A stretch of 64,000 nt of DNA from Acinetobacter sp. C32I (GCF_023702715.1 NZ_CP098480.1:1240001-1304000), one strand, 5' to 3'. Positions 6,978 through 16,967 are shown, counted from the stretch's first letter. The notes: generated from the letters alone by a model not told the origin. Translations and numbers: made by a program.

Positions 6978-8438
6978 TTATTCGATAGATTCTAGCGCCG
7001 TCACCAATAATTTCCAACATTTCTCGACTGTGTCGACTTTAACCCGTTCACCGGGTGCATGTGCACCCTGAATATCAGGGCCAAAAGATACCATCTGTAA
7101 ATTCGGATAATGTTCCGCAATAATGCCGCACTCTAAACCAGCATGAATCACTTTCAAATTTGGCTCAATCTTAAATGCAGATTGATAAGCCTGTTGTAAG
7201 CATTTCAATGCAGCTGAATCTGGATTTGGTGTCCAACCTGATACCAACGGCGTTAATTCAGATTGAATCTGGAAATTGGCAAAGTGCTGTTGAATGTTAT
7301 GTGCAAATGACACTGCTTCTTGGTTTACCATCGAACGAACCATAATCAAAGTTTTGGCTTCGTCTTTCGTCAGTTTGACCACACCGATATTATTTGAAGT
7401 CTCAACCACATCAGCTAAAGCACGACTCCACTGTGCAATACCATATGGACATGTCGCCAATGCCAGTAACCAAGCTTGTTGCTGCCGCAATGTCATAACT
7501 TCATTTATCTGATTAGCATTTTGCTGTACGGTTATTTGCAACTGATCATCAACGCCCCGTAGCTTTTGTTGCCATTCAACCTGTGTTGCTGCGACGGCTT
7601 TTTCTAACTCCAGTAATTGTTCCGCTTGAATTGCAATCGTTGCCACAGCTTCACGCGGGATGGCATTACGTGCCGATCCACCGACAAATTCAAACAGTCG
7701 GCCATTGGATGGTGCCAAATAATCATTGAGGAAATTGGCTAAAATCACATTGGCATTACCACGACCTAAATGAATATCAACCCCTGAATGGCCACCTTTT
7801 AAACCTGAGACCAACAAATCTACATAAATTAAATCAGTTGGTGCAGTCTCATATTCAGGTGATTGCTGTACTTCAAGATCAATACTACCTGCGCAGCCAA
7901 GATACAGCTCACCCCATTCTTCGGTATCAATATTAAATAACCACTGTCCAGTTAACACGCCTGACTCAAGTAAACGAGCACCACTCATTCCTGCTTCTTC
8001 ATCAATGGTTAACAGAACTTCAATCGGCCCGTGCGTGATATCATTGGATTCTAATACAGCCAGTGCGAGAGCAACTCCAATGCCATTATCGGCACCCAAG
8101 GTAGTATTTTCAGCAATCAGCCAGCCATCTTTTAATACAGGTTGAATGGGATCTTTAAAGAAATCATGTTGCGTACCACGATTTGCCTGAGTCACCATAT
8201 CTAAGTGTCCCTGCAAAATCACACCTGCAACTTGCTCTTTACCTACTGTAGCGGCTTTTCGAATAATTAAATTACCAATGTCATCGACATAAGTTTCCAA
8301 GTTGCGCTGTTCTGCCCAATCTTTTAAATGTTGTCTGAGTTGTTGTTCATGCTTGGATGGTCGAGGAATCGTACATAAGGTCTCAAAATGTTGCCAAACT
8401 GCTTGGGGTGATAATTTAGAAAAATCGACCTGTATCAT
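6978..8438 (-). CDS. pepD: PepD, cytosolic beta-Ala-His / aminoacyl-histidine dipeptidase (M20)
   Basis: This 486-residue M20-family metallopeptidase matches PepD in length and motif order. It has LQGHLDMV with the metal ligand H78 and D80, GADNG with D117 bridging two metals, and the catalytic IDEEAG glutamates at 147-148. A GGHSGVDIH segment lies near the lid domain, and a terminal HAGLECG motif carries the last ligands. It hydrolyses Xaa-His and other dipeptides in the cytoplasm. It converges on rtcA across the double-hairpin repeat and has no operon partner. Confidence 0.94.
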   Translation of the reverse strand: MIQVDFSKLSPQAVWQHFETLCTIPRPSKHEQQLRQHLKDWAEQRNLETYVDDIGNLIIRKAATVGKEQVAGVILQGHLDMVTQANRGTQHDFFKDPIQPVLKDGWLIAENTTLGADNGIGVALALAVLESNDITHGPIEVLLTIDEEAGMSGARLLESGVLTGQWLFNIDTEEWGELYLGCAGSIDLEVQQSPEYETAPTDLIYVDLLVSGLKGGHSGVDIHLGRGNANVILANFLNDYLAPSNGRLFEFVGGSARNAIPREAVATIAIQAEQLLELEKAVAATQVEWQQKLRGVDDQLQITVQQNANQINEVMTLRQQQAWLLALATCPYGIAQWSRALADVVETSNNIGVVKLTKDEAKTLIMVRSMVNQEAVSFAHNIQQHFANFQIQSELTPLVSGWTPNPDSAALKCLQQAYQSAFKIEPNLKVIHAGLECGIIAEHYPNLQMVSFGPDIQGAHAPGERVKVDTVEKCWKLLVTALESIE

Positions 8439-8541
8439 GCACCTATACTCTCAAATAAAGCGTTTAAACGAATATACACCATACACCCAAACGGCAATGA
8501 TGTTAAATCACTTCAATTAAGATTTAATGCGCAAAATTGAC

Positions 8542-8925
8542 TTAGCTTTTCCATACAAATTGGGAAAAACTATGTTCCGCTTTTAAGCTATTTTCAACAG
8601 CCTGAGCCAATTGGCGGATAATACTTTGTGTTTCAATACGCTCAAACCAAGCTTGTTCTTGCTGTGGATTAGCTGAGATTTCACACAGAATATGCCCTTC
8701 GGTGTCTTGTTGCGAACATAGAATTGAAAGCGGTAATTGATGATTGTCGATACGCACTTCAATCTTTTCATGCTCATGACGAATATGTTGCGCATCAAAA
8801 CCATATTGTTCTAATTGTTTATACAGCAATGCAGCCACGTACTCTTGTGTGATATAGCATTCATTCGGTGGATGATCAACCACCCCATGTTTTGGGCAAT
8901 CTGCTATAAATTGCAACGTTTTCAT
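8542..8925 (-). CDS. hypothetical cytoplasmic protein
   Basis: This 127-residue protein has no signal peptide or membrane segment. It starts with a small Cys/His-containing stretch (CPKHGVVDHPPNEC), and two more cysteines occur mid-protein (SILCSQQ, HILCEIS). The sequence is coherent, acidic and globular-looking, and the start has GAGGG upstream. I do not recognise the family. It lies upstream of pepD on the same strand with about 100 bp between them and is followed by no clear terminator. Confidence 0.7.
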   Translation of the reverse strand: MKTLQFIADCPKHGVVDHPPNECYITQEYVAALLYKQLEQYGFDAQHIRHEHEKIEVRIDNHQLPLSILCSQQDTEGHILCEISANPQQEQAWFERIETQSIIRQLAQAVENSLKAEHSFSQFVWKS

Positions 8926-9157
8926 GCTATTCCCTCTATTTTTATGTTTTAACTCTGGATCACAGAGTAAATCCGACGCGAACGGTAAGAATTATTATAT
9001 ATACAATTGTCTTTAATAGATTAGCTGATTGTCTTAGTTCTATAGCTAAATTGATAAATTTAGACCCGATTAGATATGTACATCTACAAACTCAGCATTT
9101 TTATTATTTAAGCGTTTTCGCCTTATGTTTAGCCAATTGTTTTTATGAATATGCTTA
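8926..9157. other. AT-rich intergenic region
   Basis: This gap between the hypothetical gene and the tyrA-aroA terminator holds AT-rich DNA and, presumably, the promoter of the leftward hypothetical gene. I see no open frame with a ribosome site and no clear repeat. Confidence 0.4.
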
Positions 9158-9201
9158 TAAAAAAAGCAGCATTTAACTTAATTAATCAAGCTAAACACTG
9201 C
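9158..9201 (-). terminator. intrinsic terminator of pheA/tyrA-aroA
   Basis: On the minus strand a 14-bp stem (9188-9201 with 9166-9179, including a few G-U pairs) closes an 8-nt loop and is followed by seven U residues. Confidence 0.85.
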
Positions 9202-9215
9202 CTTTCCAGATCTGC

Positions 9216-11465
9216 TTATGGATTCACAACCTGTAAATCCAAACCTGCTGTATTTGCAAGTTCGGTGAAGGTTGGGAAACTGGTTGCTACAGTTTCTGTA
9301 CCATGAATGGTGATGTTACCTGAAGTACGTAAACCTGCCATACTGAAACTCATGGCAATACGGTGGTCATGGTGTGACTCAATTTCACCACCAGTGAAAA
9401 TGGCTGACCAGTCACCAGACTTGCCCTTACCTTCAATGATGATGCCATCGTCAGTTGGAGTACAGTCAATACCCATGGTTTTTAAACCATCTGCCATCAC
9501 TTGAATACGGTCAGATTCTTTAACACGCAGCTCAGCCGCTCCTGTTAGAACCGTTTGACCTTCTGCACAAGCTGCCGCAATGAATAATGCTGGGAATTCA
9601 TCAATTGCTAATGGCACCTGGTCTTCTGGCATATGAATGCCTTTCAACGTTCTAGAACCTTTGATATGAATATCTGCAATGGGTTCACCGCCTGCAATAC
9701 GTTCATTTACTACAGTTAGATCAGCACCCATTTGCTTAAGAATTTCAATGACACCTGTACGCGTCGGGTTGATCCCAACTGCTTCGAGGACCACATCTGC
9801 ACCTTCAGTAATTGCAGCACCGACCATAAAGAACGCAGCAGATGAAATATCAGAAGGCACTTGAATATCGGTACCGACTAATTTACCACCACCCACAAGC
9901 GAGATTTTATTGCCTTCGGTTTTCACATCATAACCAAAAGCACGCAACATACGTTCAGTATGATCACGCGTTGGTTCTGGCTCAGTCACTGAAGTTTCAC
10001 CCGCAGCCCATAAACCCGCCAATAAAATGCCTGATTTCACTTGAGCTGATGCCATTGGTAAATCGTATTGAATCCCTTTAAGGGCTTGGCTACCTGTAAT
10101 GCTGACTGGAGGTGTGCCTTTCTCACCGGTGGTTTGGATGAGTGCCCCCATTTCACGAAGTGGTTTTGCAATACGTTCCATTGGACGTTTAGACAATGAC
10201 GCATCACCGGTCATCACTGAATCGAACTTCTGCGCAGACAACATACCAGATAGCAAACGCATACTGGTGCCTGAGTTACCCATATACAAAGCACTTGCTG
10301 GCGCTTTTAAACCTTGCATGCCCACGCCATGAATAGTGACTTCACCATTCTTCGGTCCTTCGATGCTCACACCCATATCACGGAAAGCCTGTAAAGTTGC
10401 GAGTGCATCTTCACCTTCCAAGAAGCCTGTTACATGTGTTGTGCCTTCTGCAATCGCACCAAACATGATTGAGCGATGTGACACAGATTTGTCACCCGGT
10501 ACGGTGAATTTACCTGTAAATGTTTTCTTTCCCGGTAAAATGGTAAATTGCTGTGTCACCTTGTTTTTCTCCATCAAAGGTTTTTTGGCCAACATATGGT
10601 TAAAGTGCTGACGTGCTGCTTGAGCATGCCCGAGCAGCCCCATCAACGCGTGTGAATCTTCCTGTTCAATCAATTTCTTTAAAACGGACAATTGCTGTTC
10701 AAAGCCATCAACAGCATTTAAAATTGCGGTTTTATTGGCAAAGAAAATATCATGCCACATCTGTGGGTCACTGGCGGCAATACGCGAGAAGTCACGAAAA
10801 CCTCCTGCAGCATAGCGAAAAATATCTAAATTATCTTCACGATTTGCCAGTTGCTCGACCAGATTGAATGCCATCAAATGCGGTAAATGGCTGGTATGTG
10901 CCAATACTTCATCGTGTTTGGTGACATCCATACAAATCACTTCTGCTTTTGCAGCAGACCAAAGTTGAATCAGTTTTTCAACCGCCCAATCAGCACTGGT
11001 TGGAAGAGGTGTCAAAATCACTTTATGATTGACGAATAAATCAACTTTACCTGCATGTACCCCAGTATGCTCAGCACCTGCAATCGGATGCCCTGGTACA
11101 AAACCCACGGGGAGCTTTTCACCAAATACGGCTTTAGCGGCTTCAACCACATTACCTTTGGTACTACCGACATCGGTAATGATGACATTGTCTGCAAGAT
11201 AAGGCTTGATCTGTTCCAGCACTTTTTGTGTCGCACGAACAGGTAATGCTAAAACAATTAAATCGGCATCCTGAACTGCTTCTTCTGGCGTTGCATAACC
11301 GTGTTGAATAAGACCCAGTGCCTTAGCATCTTCTAATGTTTTTTTTGAGCGTGTTGAAGCCACAATTTGAGCTGCAAGTTGTTCTGCCACAATCACACGA
11401 GCAAGACTCGACCCAATCAGTCCAAGCCCAATAAATGCAACTTTCTTAAATAATGGTTGAGACAT
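9216..11465 (-). CDS. TyrA-AroA fusion: prephenate dehydrogenase / 3-phosphoshikimate 1-carboxyvinyltransferase
   Basis: A single 749-residue frame joins two shikimate/aromatic enzymes. Residues 1 to about 295 are prephenate dehydrogenase, with the NAD-binding GLGLIGSS (13-20), DVGSTKG, and the GHPIAGAEHTG active-site segment. From about residue 310 onward is EPSP synthase, with PGDKSVSHR, GNSGTSMRLL and the SDISSAAFFM region. The protein therefore makes 4-hydroxyphenylpyruvate from prephenate and EPSP from shikimate-3-phosphate, steps on either side of chorismate. The fusion is characteristic of Acinetobacter and relatives. It follows pheA by about 75 bp on the same strand and probably shares its transcript. 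Confidence 0.95.
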   Translation of the reverse strand: MSQPLFKKVAFIGLGLIGSSLARVIVAEQLAAQIVASTRSKKTLEDAKALGLIQHGYATPEEAVQDADLIVLALPVRATQKVLEQIKPYLADNVIITDVGSTKGNVVEAAKAVFGEKLPVGFVPGHPIAGAEHTGVHAGKVDLFVNHKVILTPLPTSADWAVEKLIQLWSAAKAEVICMDVTKHDEVLAHTSHLPHLMAFNLVEQLANREDNLDIFRYAAGGFRDFSRIAASDPQMWHDIFFANKTAILNAVDGFEQQLSVLKKLIEQEDSHALMGLLGHAQAARQHFNHMLAKKPLMEKNKVTQQFTILPGKKTFTGKFTVPGDKSVSHRSIMFGAIAEGTTHVTGFLEGEDALATLQAFRDMGVSIEGPKNGEVTIHGVGMQGLKAPASALYMGNSGTSMRLLSGMLSAQKFDSVMTGDASLSKRPMERIAKPLREMGALIQTTGEKGTPPVSITGSQALKGIQYDLPMASAQVKSGILLAGLWAAGETSVTEPEPTRDHTERMLRAFGYDVKTEGNKISLVGGGKLVGTDIQVPSDISSAAFFMVGAAITEGADVVLEAVGINPTRTGVIEILKQMGADLTVVNERIAGGEPIADIHIKGSRTLKGIHMPEDQVPLAIDEFPALFIAAACAEGQTVLTGAAELRVKESDRIQVMADGLKTMGIDCTPTDDGIIIEGKGKSGDWSAIFTGGEIESHHDHRIAMSFSMAGLRTSGNITIHGTETVATSFPTFTELANTAGLDLQVVNP

Positions 11466-11540
11466 AAAACATATTTGCCTAATGAGACGACTTTGATATG
11501 GATAGATACCGAAGTCATCTATCCATACGATAAAACGGGA

Positions 11541-12650
11541 TTATAAAACAGCGATTGGATACGAACCGAGTACGCGTAACTCTTTCACCATTGGACGGAT
11601 TTCTTCCAATGCCGCTGCAACATTTTCCTGACCGATATGTCCTTCTAAATCAATAAAGAACACATAAGCCCATTTCTCAGGCAATGCAGGACGCGTTTCA
11701 ATACTGGTCAAGCTGATTTGATGCTTGGCAAACGGCGCAAGAATCTCCAATAAAGCACCCGCACGATCATGCGCAGAGATCAATAAAGAGGTTTTATCAT
11801 TACCGCTTTGAGGAATCTTCTCACGACCAATCACAAGGAAACGTGTGGTATTTTCAGGATTATCTTCAATATTGCTATGTAAAATCTCAAGGTTGTACAT
11901 ACTTGCCGCAATATCAGATGCAATCGCAGCTGAATGCCACTCGTTACGAATACGACGTGCCGCTTCCGCATTTGAGTTTAGCGCGACACGCTCTACCCCA
12001 GGATAATGTGCATCTAACCACTTACGGCATTGTGCCAAAGTTTGCTGATGCGCATAAATCTGTTTGATGCTGTCTTTGCGCGTATTTTCAGATACAAGGA
12101 ATTGGTGATGAATACGAAGTTCAACTTCACCGATCACATTGACAGTCGATGATTTAAAGCAATCCAGTGTATGGTTGACGATACCTTCTGATGAGTTCTC
12201 CACGGGAACGACACCATAATGTGCACTACCCGCTTCAACTTCACGGAATACTTCATCAATGGTTGGCAATGGACGCACAACAGCATCTTTACCAAAATGC
12301 TTTAGCACAGCCGAATGCGTATAAGTCCCTTCTGGTCCGAGGAATGCGATGCTTTGTGGTGCTTCAAGTGCCAAACATGCTGACATGATTTCACGGAACA
12401 AACGTGCCATGGTCGCATCAGACAAAGGTCCCTGATTACGCTCCATGACTTTACGCAACACTTGAGCTTCACGTTCAGGTCGATAAAACAGCGGATTCTC
12501 TTCGGATGCAAATTTCGCTTTGGCTACAGCTTCTGCAAGCGTCGCACGGCGGTTGAGTAACTCTTGGATTTGTTGATCAACACTATCAATATCGTTACGA
12601 ATTTGTTCTAAATTAAGTGAATTCGATGTGTTTTGTCCATCGTTTACCAT
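11541..12650 (-). CDS. pheA: PheA, chorismate mutase / prephenate dehydratase (P-protein)
   Basis: This bifunctional enzyme turns chorismate into prephenate and then phenylpyruvate. Residues 10-95 are an AroQ-type mutase helix bundle (IRNDIDSVDQQIQELLNRRA). Then comes the dehydratase domain starting FLGPEGTYTHSA, with the conserved VPVENSSEGIV and NTTRFLVIG motifs, and a C-terminal ACT regulatory domain containing LTSIETRP, which binds phenylalanine in the family. The frame extends 8 codons further upstream, but the ATG at 12650 has GAGG well placed. Together with tyrA-aroA it covers both branches from prephenate. Confidence 0.95.
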   Translation of the reverse strand: MVNDGQNTSNSLNLEQIRNDIDSVDQQIQELLNRRATLAEAVAKAKFASEENPLFYRPEREAQVLRKVMERNQGPLSDATMARLFREIMSACLALEAPQSIAFLGPEGTYTHSAVLKHFGKDAVVRPLPTIDEVFREVEAGSAHYGVVPVENSSEGIVNHTLDCFKSSTVNVIGEVELRIHHQFLVSENTRKDSIKQIYAHQQTLAQCRKWLDAHYPGVERVALNSNAEAARRIRNEWHSAAIASDIAASMYNLEILHSNIEDNPENTTRFLVIGREKIPQSGNDKTSLLISAHDRAGALLEILAPFAKHQISLTSIETRPALPEKWAYVFFIDLEGHIGQENVAAALEEIRPMVKELRVLGSYPIAVL

Positions 12651-12786
12651 TGAATGCAGCCTCAGCAAAATCATCTATAAGAATCGATTACAATTCATCT
12701 GTGAATTGATTATCCGAGCTAGTATAACAACACTTTAAGCTATTAAACACGCTGAGTTTTAACTCTTTTTATTACCAAACTTTATT

Positions 12787-12805
12787 GATAATGATTTTCA
12801 TTATA
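12787..12805. promoter_or_regulatory. Fur box upstream of the esterase gene
   Basis: GATAATGATTTTCATTATA matches 16 of 19 positions of the Fur consensus. It lies about 37 bp before the start codon of the esterase, so the gene is probably iron-repressed. Confidence 0.85.
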
Positions 12806-12841
12806 TATTATCAACAAAATTTCAATGCTTGCGAATAAATT

Positions 12842-13777
12842 ATGTTTAAACAAATGGGGATTTTGGCTTTTTCTCTGCTCGTGGCTACACCATTGGCTTT
12901 TGCTCAACCGACTACCCAAAGTTCCAATAAAGCGCCTCTTAAATCACAAACCAATCTTCAGCAAAGCTTTGTATTGGCATCTAAATATACCCAACATGAT
13001 TATCTGATTCAGATCTCTGTTCCTGCTGGTGACGTTCCAAAGCAAGGTTTTCCAGTGCTGTATATATTGGATGGCAATGCCGCATTTGATAGTGCTGCCA
13101 ATATTGCTAAGTCGGTGGGTGGTGGTGCCAATCGTTTGGGCTTGAGTCCAGTTGCTATTGTTGCAATCGGCTACCCACAGCAAAACAGTTTTGATGTAGA
13201 AAAGCGTGCTTTAGACTATACCCCAAAAGCATCGGCTGAATTTCAAAAACAAGCCAAGTACACTTATGGTGGTGCAGACCAATTTCTTCAATTTATAGAA
13301 AAAGAGCTGAAGCCTGCGATTCAAACCAAAATTAAAGTCAATTTACAGCAACAGAGTTTATTTGGGCACTCTTTTGGCGGACTGTTTGTTTTACATACTT
13401 TCTTTAGCCAACCGCAAATGTTTCAACGTTATATTGCGGCTAGCCCTTCACTCTGGTTTGATAATTATGCGTTGCTCAATCGGCAGGCAGATTGGTTAAA
13501 GAACCAAAGTAAAACTCAAGATATCATGCTGATGACCACAGTGGGTACACATGAACATGGTCGAAGTCCAACACCAGACGCTGAATCCTTGCAGAAGCAG
13601 AATAACTTCTATCAAAACTTTAATCAGCAACGTTCAAAGCATTTCTTGTTCTGGAATTATCGACATCCTGCTGAACAGCATTTGACTAATATGTATGCCA
13701 GCTTACCGAAAGCGATTATGTTGGCAGGTTGTCAGCCACAAAGTTGTTCAAATCTATTTGATGAACCAACACCATAA
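12842..13777 (+). CDS. exported alpha/beta-hydrolase, siderophore-esterase-like (IroE/BesA type)
   Basis: This 311-residue protein has a signal peptide (cleavage likely after ATPLAFA, around residue 21) and an alpha/beta-hydrolase fold of the Fes/IroE esterase group. The nucleophile elbow GHSFGG carries the serine, and the terminal histidine is likely in RHPAEQHL. Family members cut ferric tri-catecholate siderophores or other esters in the periplasm to release iron. A strong Fur box immediately upstream supports an iron role. The true substrate cannot be read from sequence. The gene stands alone and is followed by a hairpin. Confidence 0.85.
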   Translation: MFKQMGILAFSLLVATPLAFAQPTTQSSNKAPLKSQTNLQQSFVLASKYTQHDYLIQISVPAGDVPKQGFPVLYILDGNAAFDSAANIAKSVGGGANRLGLSPVAIVAIGYPQQNSFDVEKRALDYTPKASAEFQKQAKYTYGGADQFLQFIEKELKPAIQTKIKVNLQQQSLFGHSFGGLFVLHTFFSQPQMFQRYIAASPSLWFDNYALLNRQADWLKNQSKTQDIMLMTTVGTHEHGRSPTPDAESLQKQNNFYQNFNQQRSKHFLFWNYRHPAEQHLTNMYASLPKAIMLAGCQPQSCSNLFDEPTP

Positions 13778-13797
13778 AGTCCTGAATAAACATCGCT

Positions 13798-13831
13798 AAA
13801 TTTAAGCGGGCTATTTGCTCCGCTTAAATTT
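13798..13831 (+). terminator. hairpin terminator after esterase gene
   Basis: AAATTTAAGCGG and CCGCTTAAATTT form a perfect 12-bp stem with a 10-nt loop. The downstream U run is short, so termination strength is uncertain. Confidence 0.6.
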
Positions 13832-13893
13832 GAACTTTTCTATAGAATAGATTGGTTATACTGCAAGAAGATGTCATAACAACAGTAAATACA

Positions 13894-14517
13894 ATGAATA
13901 AGATTTTCGGCTTAGGTTTATTGAGCTTGATCAGTATCGGTTTAAGCGCATGTAGCGGTTGCCCCATGATTGCAGGTTGCAATGGCACCGATCGCTCGCC
14001 ATACTTTATCACCCCTGTAAGTAAACAAGCTCGAGGAATTCCTGTACCCCCTCAAACCAAATTGATTTATCAATCACAACATTTTAAACAAACCCATCAG
14101 CAAACTCATGCCTTAAAAGAACAGAACTTAACCAGTATCGCCTTACCTGAAAATACTGCAATCCTTTGGGGAGGTATGCCCGTTGAGCGGTTCATTCAAT
14201 ATGCCGATCCCGCAATGCAGGGCTTTACGGTTTACCCTGCAAAAGGGTTTAAGTCAGAACAACCCAATGCATTCTTAAATTTATGGAAAAGTTGTGAAAG
14301 TGACTTAGATATCAACTTAAAAAACACCAATGACTGGTCATTTAATCCATCTAATATGCAAATACGAGGCTGTGGCCGCTTTCAACAACGCAGTGAATAT
14401 ACGGAAGATACCTTTCGGCAAGATGAAGCCGATGAGTTTCTACGCAAGATCAATCAGGCCTTACAGCAATTGCCTAAACAACAAAATTATCCAGTTCTTC
14501 GTCAATCTAGCAAATAG
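13894..14517 (+). CDS. predicted lipoprotein, unknown function
   Basis: The ATG at 13894 gives about 207 residues, starting with a lipoprotein signal peptide whose lipobox is LSAC, followed by two further cysteines in SGCPMIAGC. The mature part is mixed alpha/beta with no motif I recognise. An upstream in-frame start at 13852 exists but would bury the signal sequence. The ribosome site is weak at either start. It ends at a shared bidirectional terminator facing the acyl-CoA dehydrogenase gene. Confidence 0.75.
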   Translation: MNKIFGLGLLSLISIGLSACSGCPMIAGCNGTDRSPYFITPVSKQARGIPVPPQTKLIYQSQHFKQTHQQTHALKEQNLTSIALPENTAILWGGMPVERFIQYADPAMQGFTVYPAKGFKSEQPNAFLNLWKSCESDLDINLKNTNDWSFNPSNMQIRGCGRFQQRSEYTEDTFRQDEADEFLRKINQALQQLPKQQNYPVLRQSSK

Positions 14518-14525
14518 TGAAAACA

Positions 14526-14553
14526 AAACAGCCTGCTCGAAAGCAGGCTGTTT
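14526..14553. terminator. bidirectional terminator
   Basis: AAACAGCCTGC and GCAGGCTGTTT form an 11-bp perfect stem around TCGAAA, flanked by A-rich and T-rich sides. It serves the convergent lipoprotein and acyl-CoA dehydrogenase genes. Confidence 0.85.
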
Positions 14554-14570
14554 GACTAGATAAATGCGGA

Positions 14571-15719
14571 TTAAGCTTTACCGATAATGCCACGTGCCAC
14601 GATTTCTTTCATGATTTCGTTGGTACCACCGTAAATACGCTGAATACGTGCATCCACAAAGAAGCGTGAAATTGGATATTCAGTCATGTAACCATAACCA
14701 CCGAATAATTGCAGTAAGTTATCAGCCACTTTCATTTGCATATCGCTACTGAAGCTCTTCAATGCCGCAGCAGTCTCTACATCCAATTTACCTTCATTAT
14801 ATAAAGCCACGTTTTGATTATAAAAAGCAGCTGTTGCCAACTCGTCAATCTTCGCTTGTGCCAATACAAAGCGTGTATTTTGGAATTGCGAAATTGCCTG
14901 ACCAAAGGCTTGGCGTTCTTTTACATATTGCGTGGTAATATCAATCGCACCACGAATTGCACCCAATGCAGTCGCAGCAATCGCCGTACGTTCACGTGGA
15001 AGCTCTTGCATCAAGTAAGCAAAGCCTTGACCTGCTTGACCCAATAGTTGATCTTTCGGTACTTTGACATTATCAAAGAACAATTCCGAAGTATCTTGTG
15101 AATGTAAACCAATTTTGTCGAGGTTGGTGCCCTTTTTAAAGCCCTCTAAATGTGTATCCACTAACATGAGTGACACACCTTTCGCACGTGCTTGTGGATC
15201 AGTTTTTACGGCCAGAACCACAAGATCCGCATGCTGACCATTTGAGATAAAGGTTTTTGAGCCATTTAATACATAATGATCATCTTGCAGGATGGCACTG
15301 GTACGCATCGCCTGTAAATCTGAGCCAGCACCTGGTTCTGTCATGCCAATAGCACCGACCACTTCACCCGATACCATTTTTGGCAACCAGTACTGTTTTT
15401 GTTCTTCTGTTGCAATGTGCTGGATATACGGCGCCGCAATTTCAGAGTGACATGAAATTGCGGTTGATAATGCACAGTAGCCCGCACGTGCAGACTCTTC
15501 AACCAACATCAATGAATAATGCGTTGGTACACCATAACCACCGTATTCTTCTGGGACATCGACACATAAGAATCCATTTTCACCCAATGCGCTCCACACC
15601 GAACGTGGCATGATGCCTTCACGTTCCCATTGCTCATAATGCGGTGCAATCTGCTCGCTCATAAAGCGTTTAAAGTTATCGCGGAAGAGTTCCAAATCTG
15701 AATCGTAAGCTAACATCAT
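14571..15719 (-). CDS. acyl-CoA dehydrogenase
   Basis: This FAD-dependent dehydrogenase (382 residues) has the standard family layout: an N-terminal helical domain, a middle beta domain with GAIGMTEPGAGSDL, and a C-terminal helical domain with LQLFGGYGYMTEYPISR and RIYGGTNEIMKEI, the tail that includes the FAD/substrate region. It oxidises acyl-CoA at the alpha-beta bond. Substrate chain length cannot be told from sequence. Two adjacent ATGs (15719 and 15716) follow AAGGAAAT; the second is spaced better. No beta-oxidation partners are adjacent, so it appears to be a stand-alone gene. Confidence 0.9.
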   Translation of the reverse strand: MMLAYDSDLELFRDNFKRFMSEQIAPHYEQWEREGIMPRSVWSALGENGFLCVDVPEEYGGYGVPTHYSLMLVEESARAGYCALSTAISCHSEIAAPYIQHIATEEQKQYWLPKMVSGEVVGAIGMTEPGAGSDLQAMRTSAILQDDHYVLNGSKTFISNGQHADLVVLAVKTDPQARAKGVSLMLVDTHLEGFKKGTNLDKIGLHSQDTSELFFDNVKVPKDQLLGQAGQGFAYLMQELPRERTAIAATALGAIRGAIDITTQYVKERQAFGQAISQFQNTRFVLAQAKIDELATAAFYNQNVALYNEGKLDVETAAALKSFSSDMQMKVADNLLQLFGGYGYMTEYPISRFFVDARIQRIYGGTNEIMKEIVARGIIGKA

Positions 15720-15963
15720 TATTTCCTTTCGCTTTCATTGTTCTTAAAAATTCGTTCGCAGTCATGCTAATAACTTTTAGATTAGATGTCATGTCCCGTT
15801 TACATCAAATCACTAGACTGATTCGGTCAATAATTTTGTTTGCATCGCCGATCTTTAGATCACAGTTGCTTATCGATTAGACAGCTTGTGCTTTTTTTTA
15901 TGCTACGCCGTCCAGTTTTATGTCATATTCATTTTATTCTTTGTGACAATCTTCAATACGACC

Positions 15964-16962
15964 ATGAACACAAAACGTAATATCTATAAAACTGCTGAAC
16001 ATCCTTTTGCTCAATATGTGCGTATTTTAGGTAAGGGCAAAACAGGTTCCCGTTCGCTCAGTTATGAAGAAGCCTATCAAGCCTTTAGCATGATTTTAAA
16101 AGATGAAGTCTTGGATGTGCAGTTGGGTGCATTTTTAATGCTACTCCGTGTTAAAGAAGAATCTGTCGATGAACTGGCAGGATTTGTCCAAGCCACACGT
16201 GATCAACTTAACTTTCAGCCACTTGAGGTCGATCTTGACTGGTCCTCTTATGCTGGCAAACGTAAGCACTATCCGTGGTTCTTATTGGCAGCACTGACTT
16301 TAGCGCATCATGGTTACAAGATTGTGATGCATGGCGCATCAGGTCATACCATTAACCGCGTTTATACCGAACAAGTTTTACAATATTTAGGTTATTCAAT
16401 TTGTCAAAATCAACAGGAGGTTCGTGAGCAACTGCAACAACACAACTTTGCCTACCTTCCTCTTGAAGCCATCTCACCAATTCTAAGTGAATTAATCTCG
16501 CTAAGAAATGTGATGGGACTCCGCTCTCCAATTCACACCTTGGCACGCTTGATTAATCCATTTAATGCCAAAGCAACCTTACAAGCGATCTTCCACCCTG
16601 CTTATCGAACCTCACATCAACAAACGGCATTCCGTTTGGGTTATCAAAATAGCGCAGTGATTAAAGGTGAAGGGGGTGAGTTTGAACGTAATCCTGATGC
16701 CAAAACATTAATTTGTGGGATTCAAAATGGTGAGATGTACGAACATGAATTGCCAAAGTTAACACCTGATCGTAGCCCAATTGAAGAAGAGCTTGATCTA
16801 GCTGTGTTCAAAGCGGTGTGGCTAGGTGAACAGACGCATGAATATGGTGAAATGGCGGTCATTGAAACCATGGGAATCGCGTTATATACCATGGGTATCG
16901 TCAATAACTATGATGAAGCAATGGATAAAGCCAAAGCGCTATGGGAAAAGCGTCTAAACTAA
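15964..16962 (+). CDS. ybiB: YbiB-like protein (TrpD2, glycosyltransferase family 3 fold)
   Basis: From the ATG at 15964 the protein has about 332 residues and resembles anthranilate phosphoribosyltransferase, with an N-terminal helical domain (EEAYQAFSMILKDEV, LGAFLMLLRVK) and a glycosyltransferase-3 domain. The TrpD glycine-rich phosphoribosyl site is replaced by HGASGHTINRVYTE. It therefore fits the TrpD2/YbiB group, whose E. coli member binds nucleic acids rather than acting in tryptophan synthesis. The frame is open to 15886, but that extension is hydrophobic and has no ribosome site. No trp genes are nearby. Confidence 0.85.
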   Translation: MNTKRNIYKTAEHPFAQYVRILGKGKTGSRSLSYEEAYQAFSMILKDEVLDVQLGAFLMLLRVKEESVDELAGFVQATRDQLNFQPLEVDLDWSSYAGKRKHYPWFLLAALTLAHHGYKIVMHGASGHTINRVYTEQVLQYLGYSICQNQQEVREQLQQHNFAYLPLEAISPILSELISLRNVMGLRSPIHTLARLINPFNAKATLQAIFHPAYRTSHQQTAFRLGYQNSAVIKGEGGEFERNPDAKTLICGIQNGEMYEHELPKLTPDRSPIEEELDLAVFKAVWLGEQTHEYGEMAVIETMGIALYTMGIVNNYDEAMDKAKALWEKRLN

Positions 16963-16967
16963 ACCAA

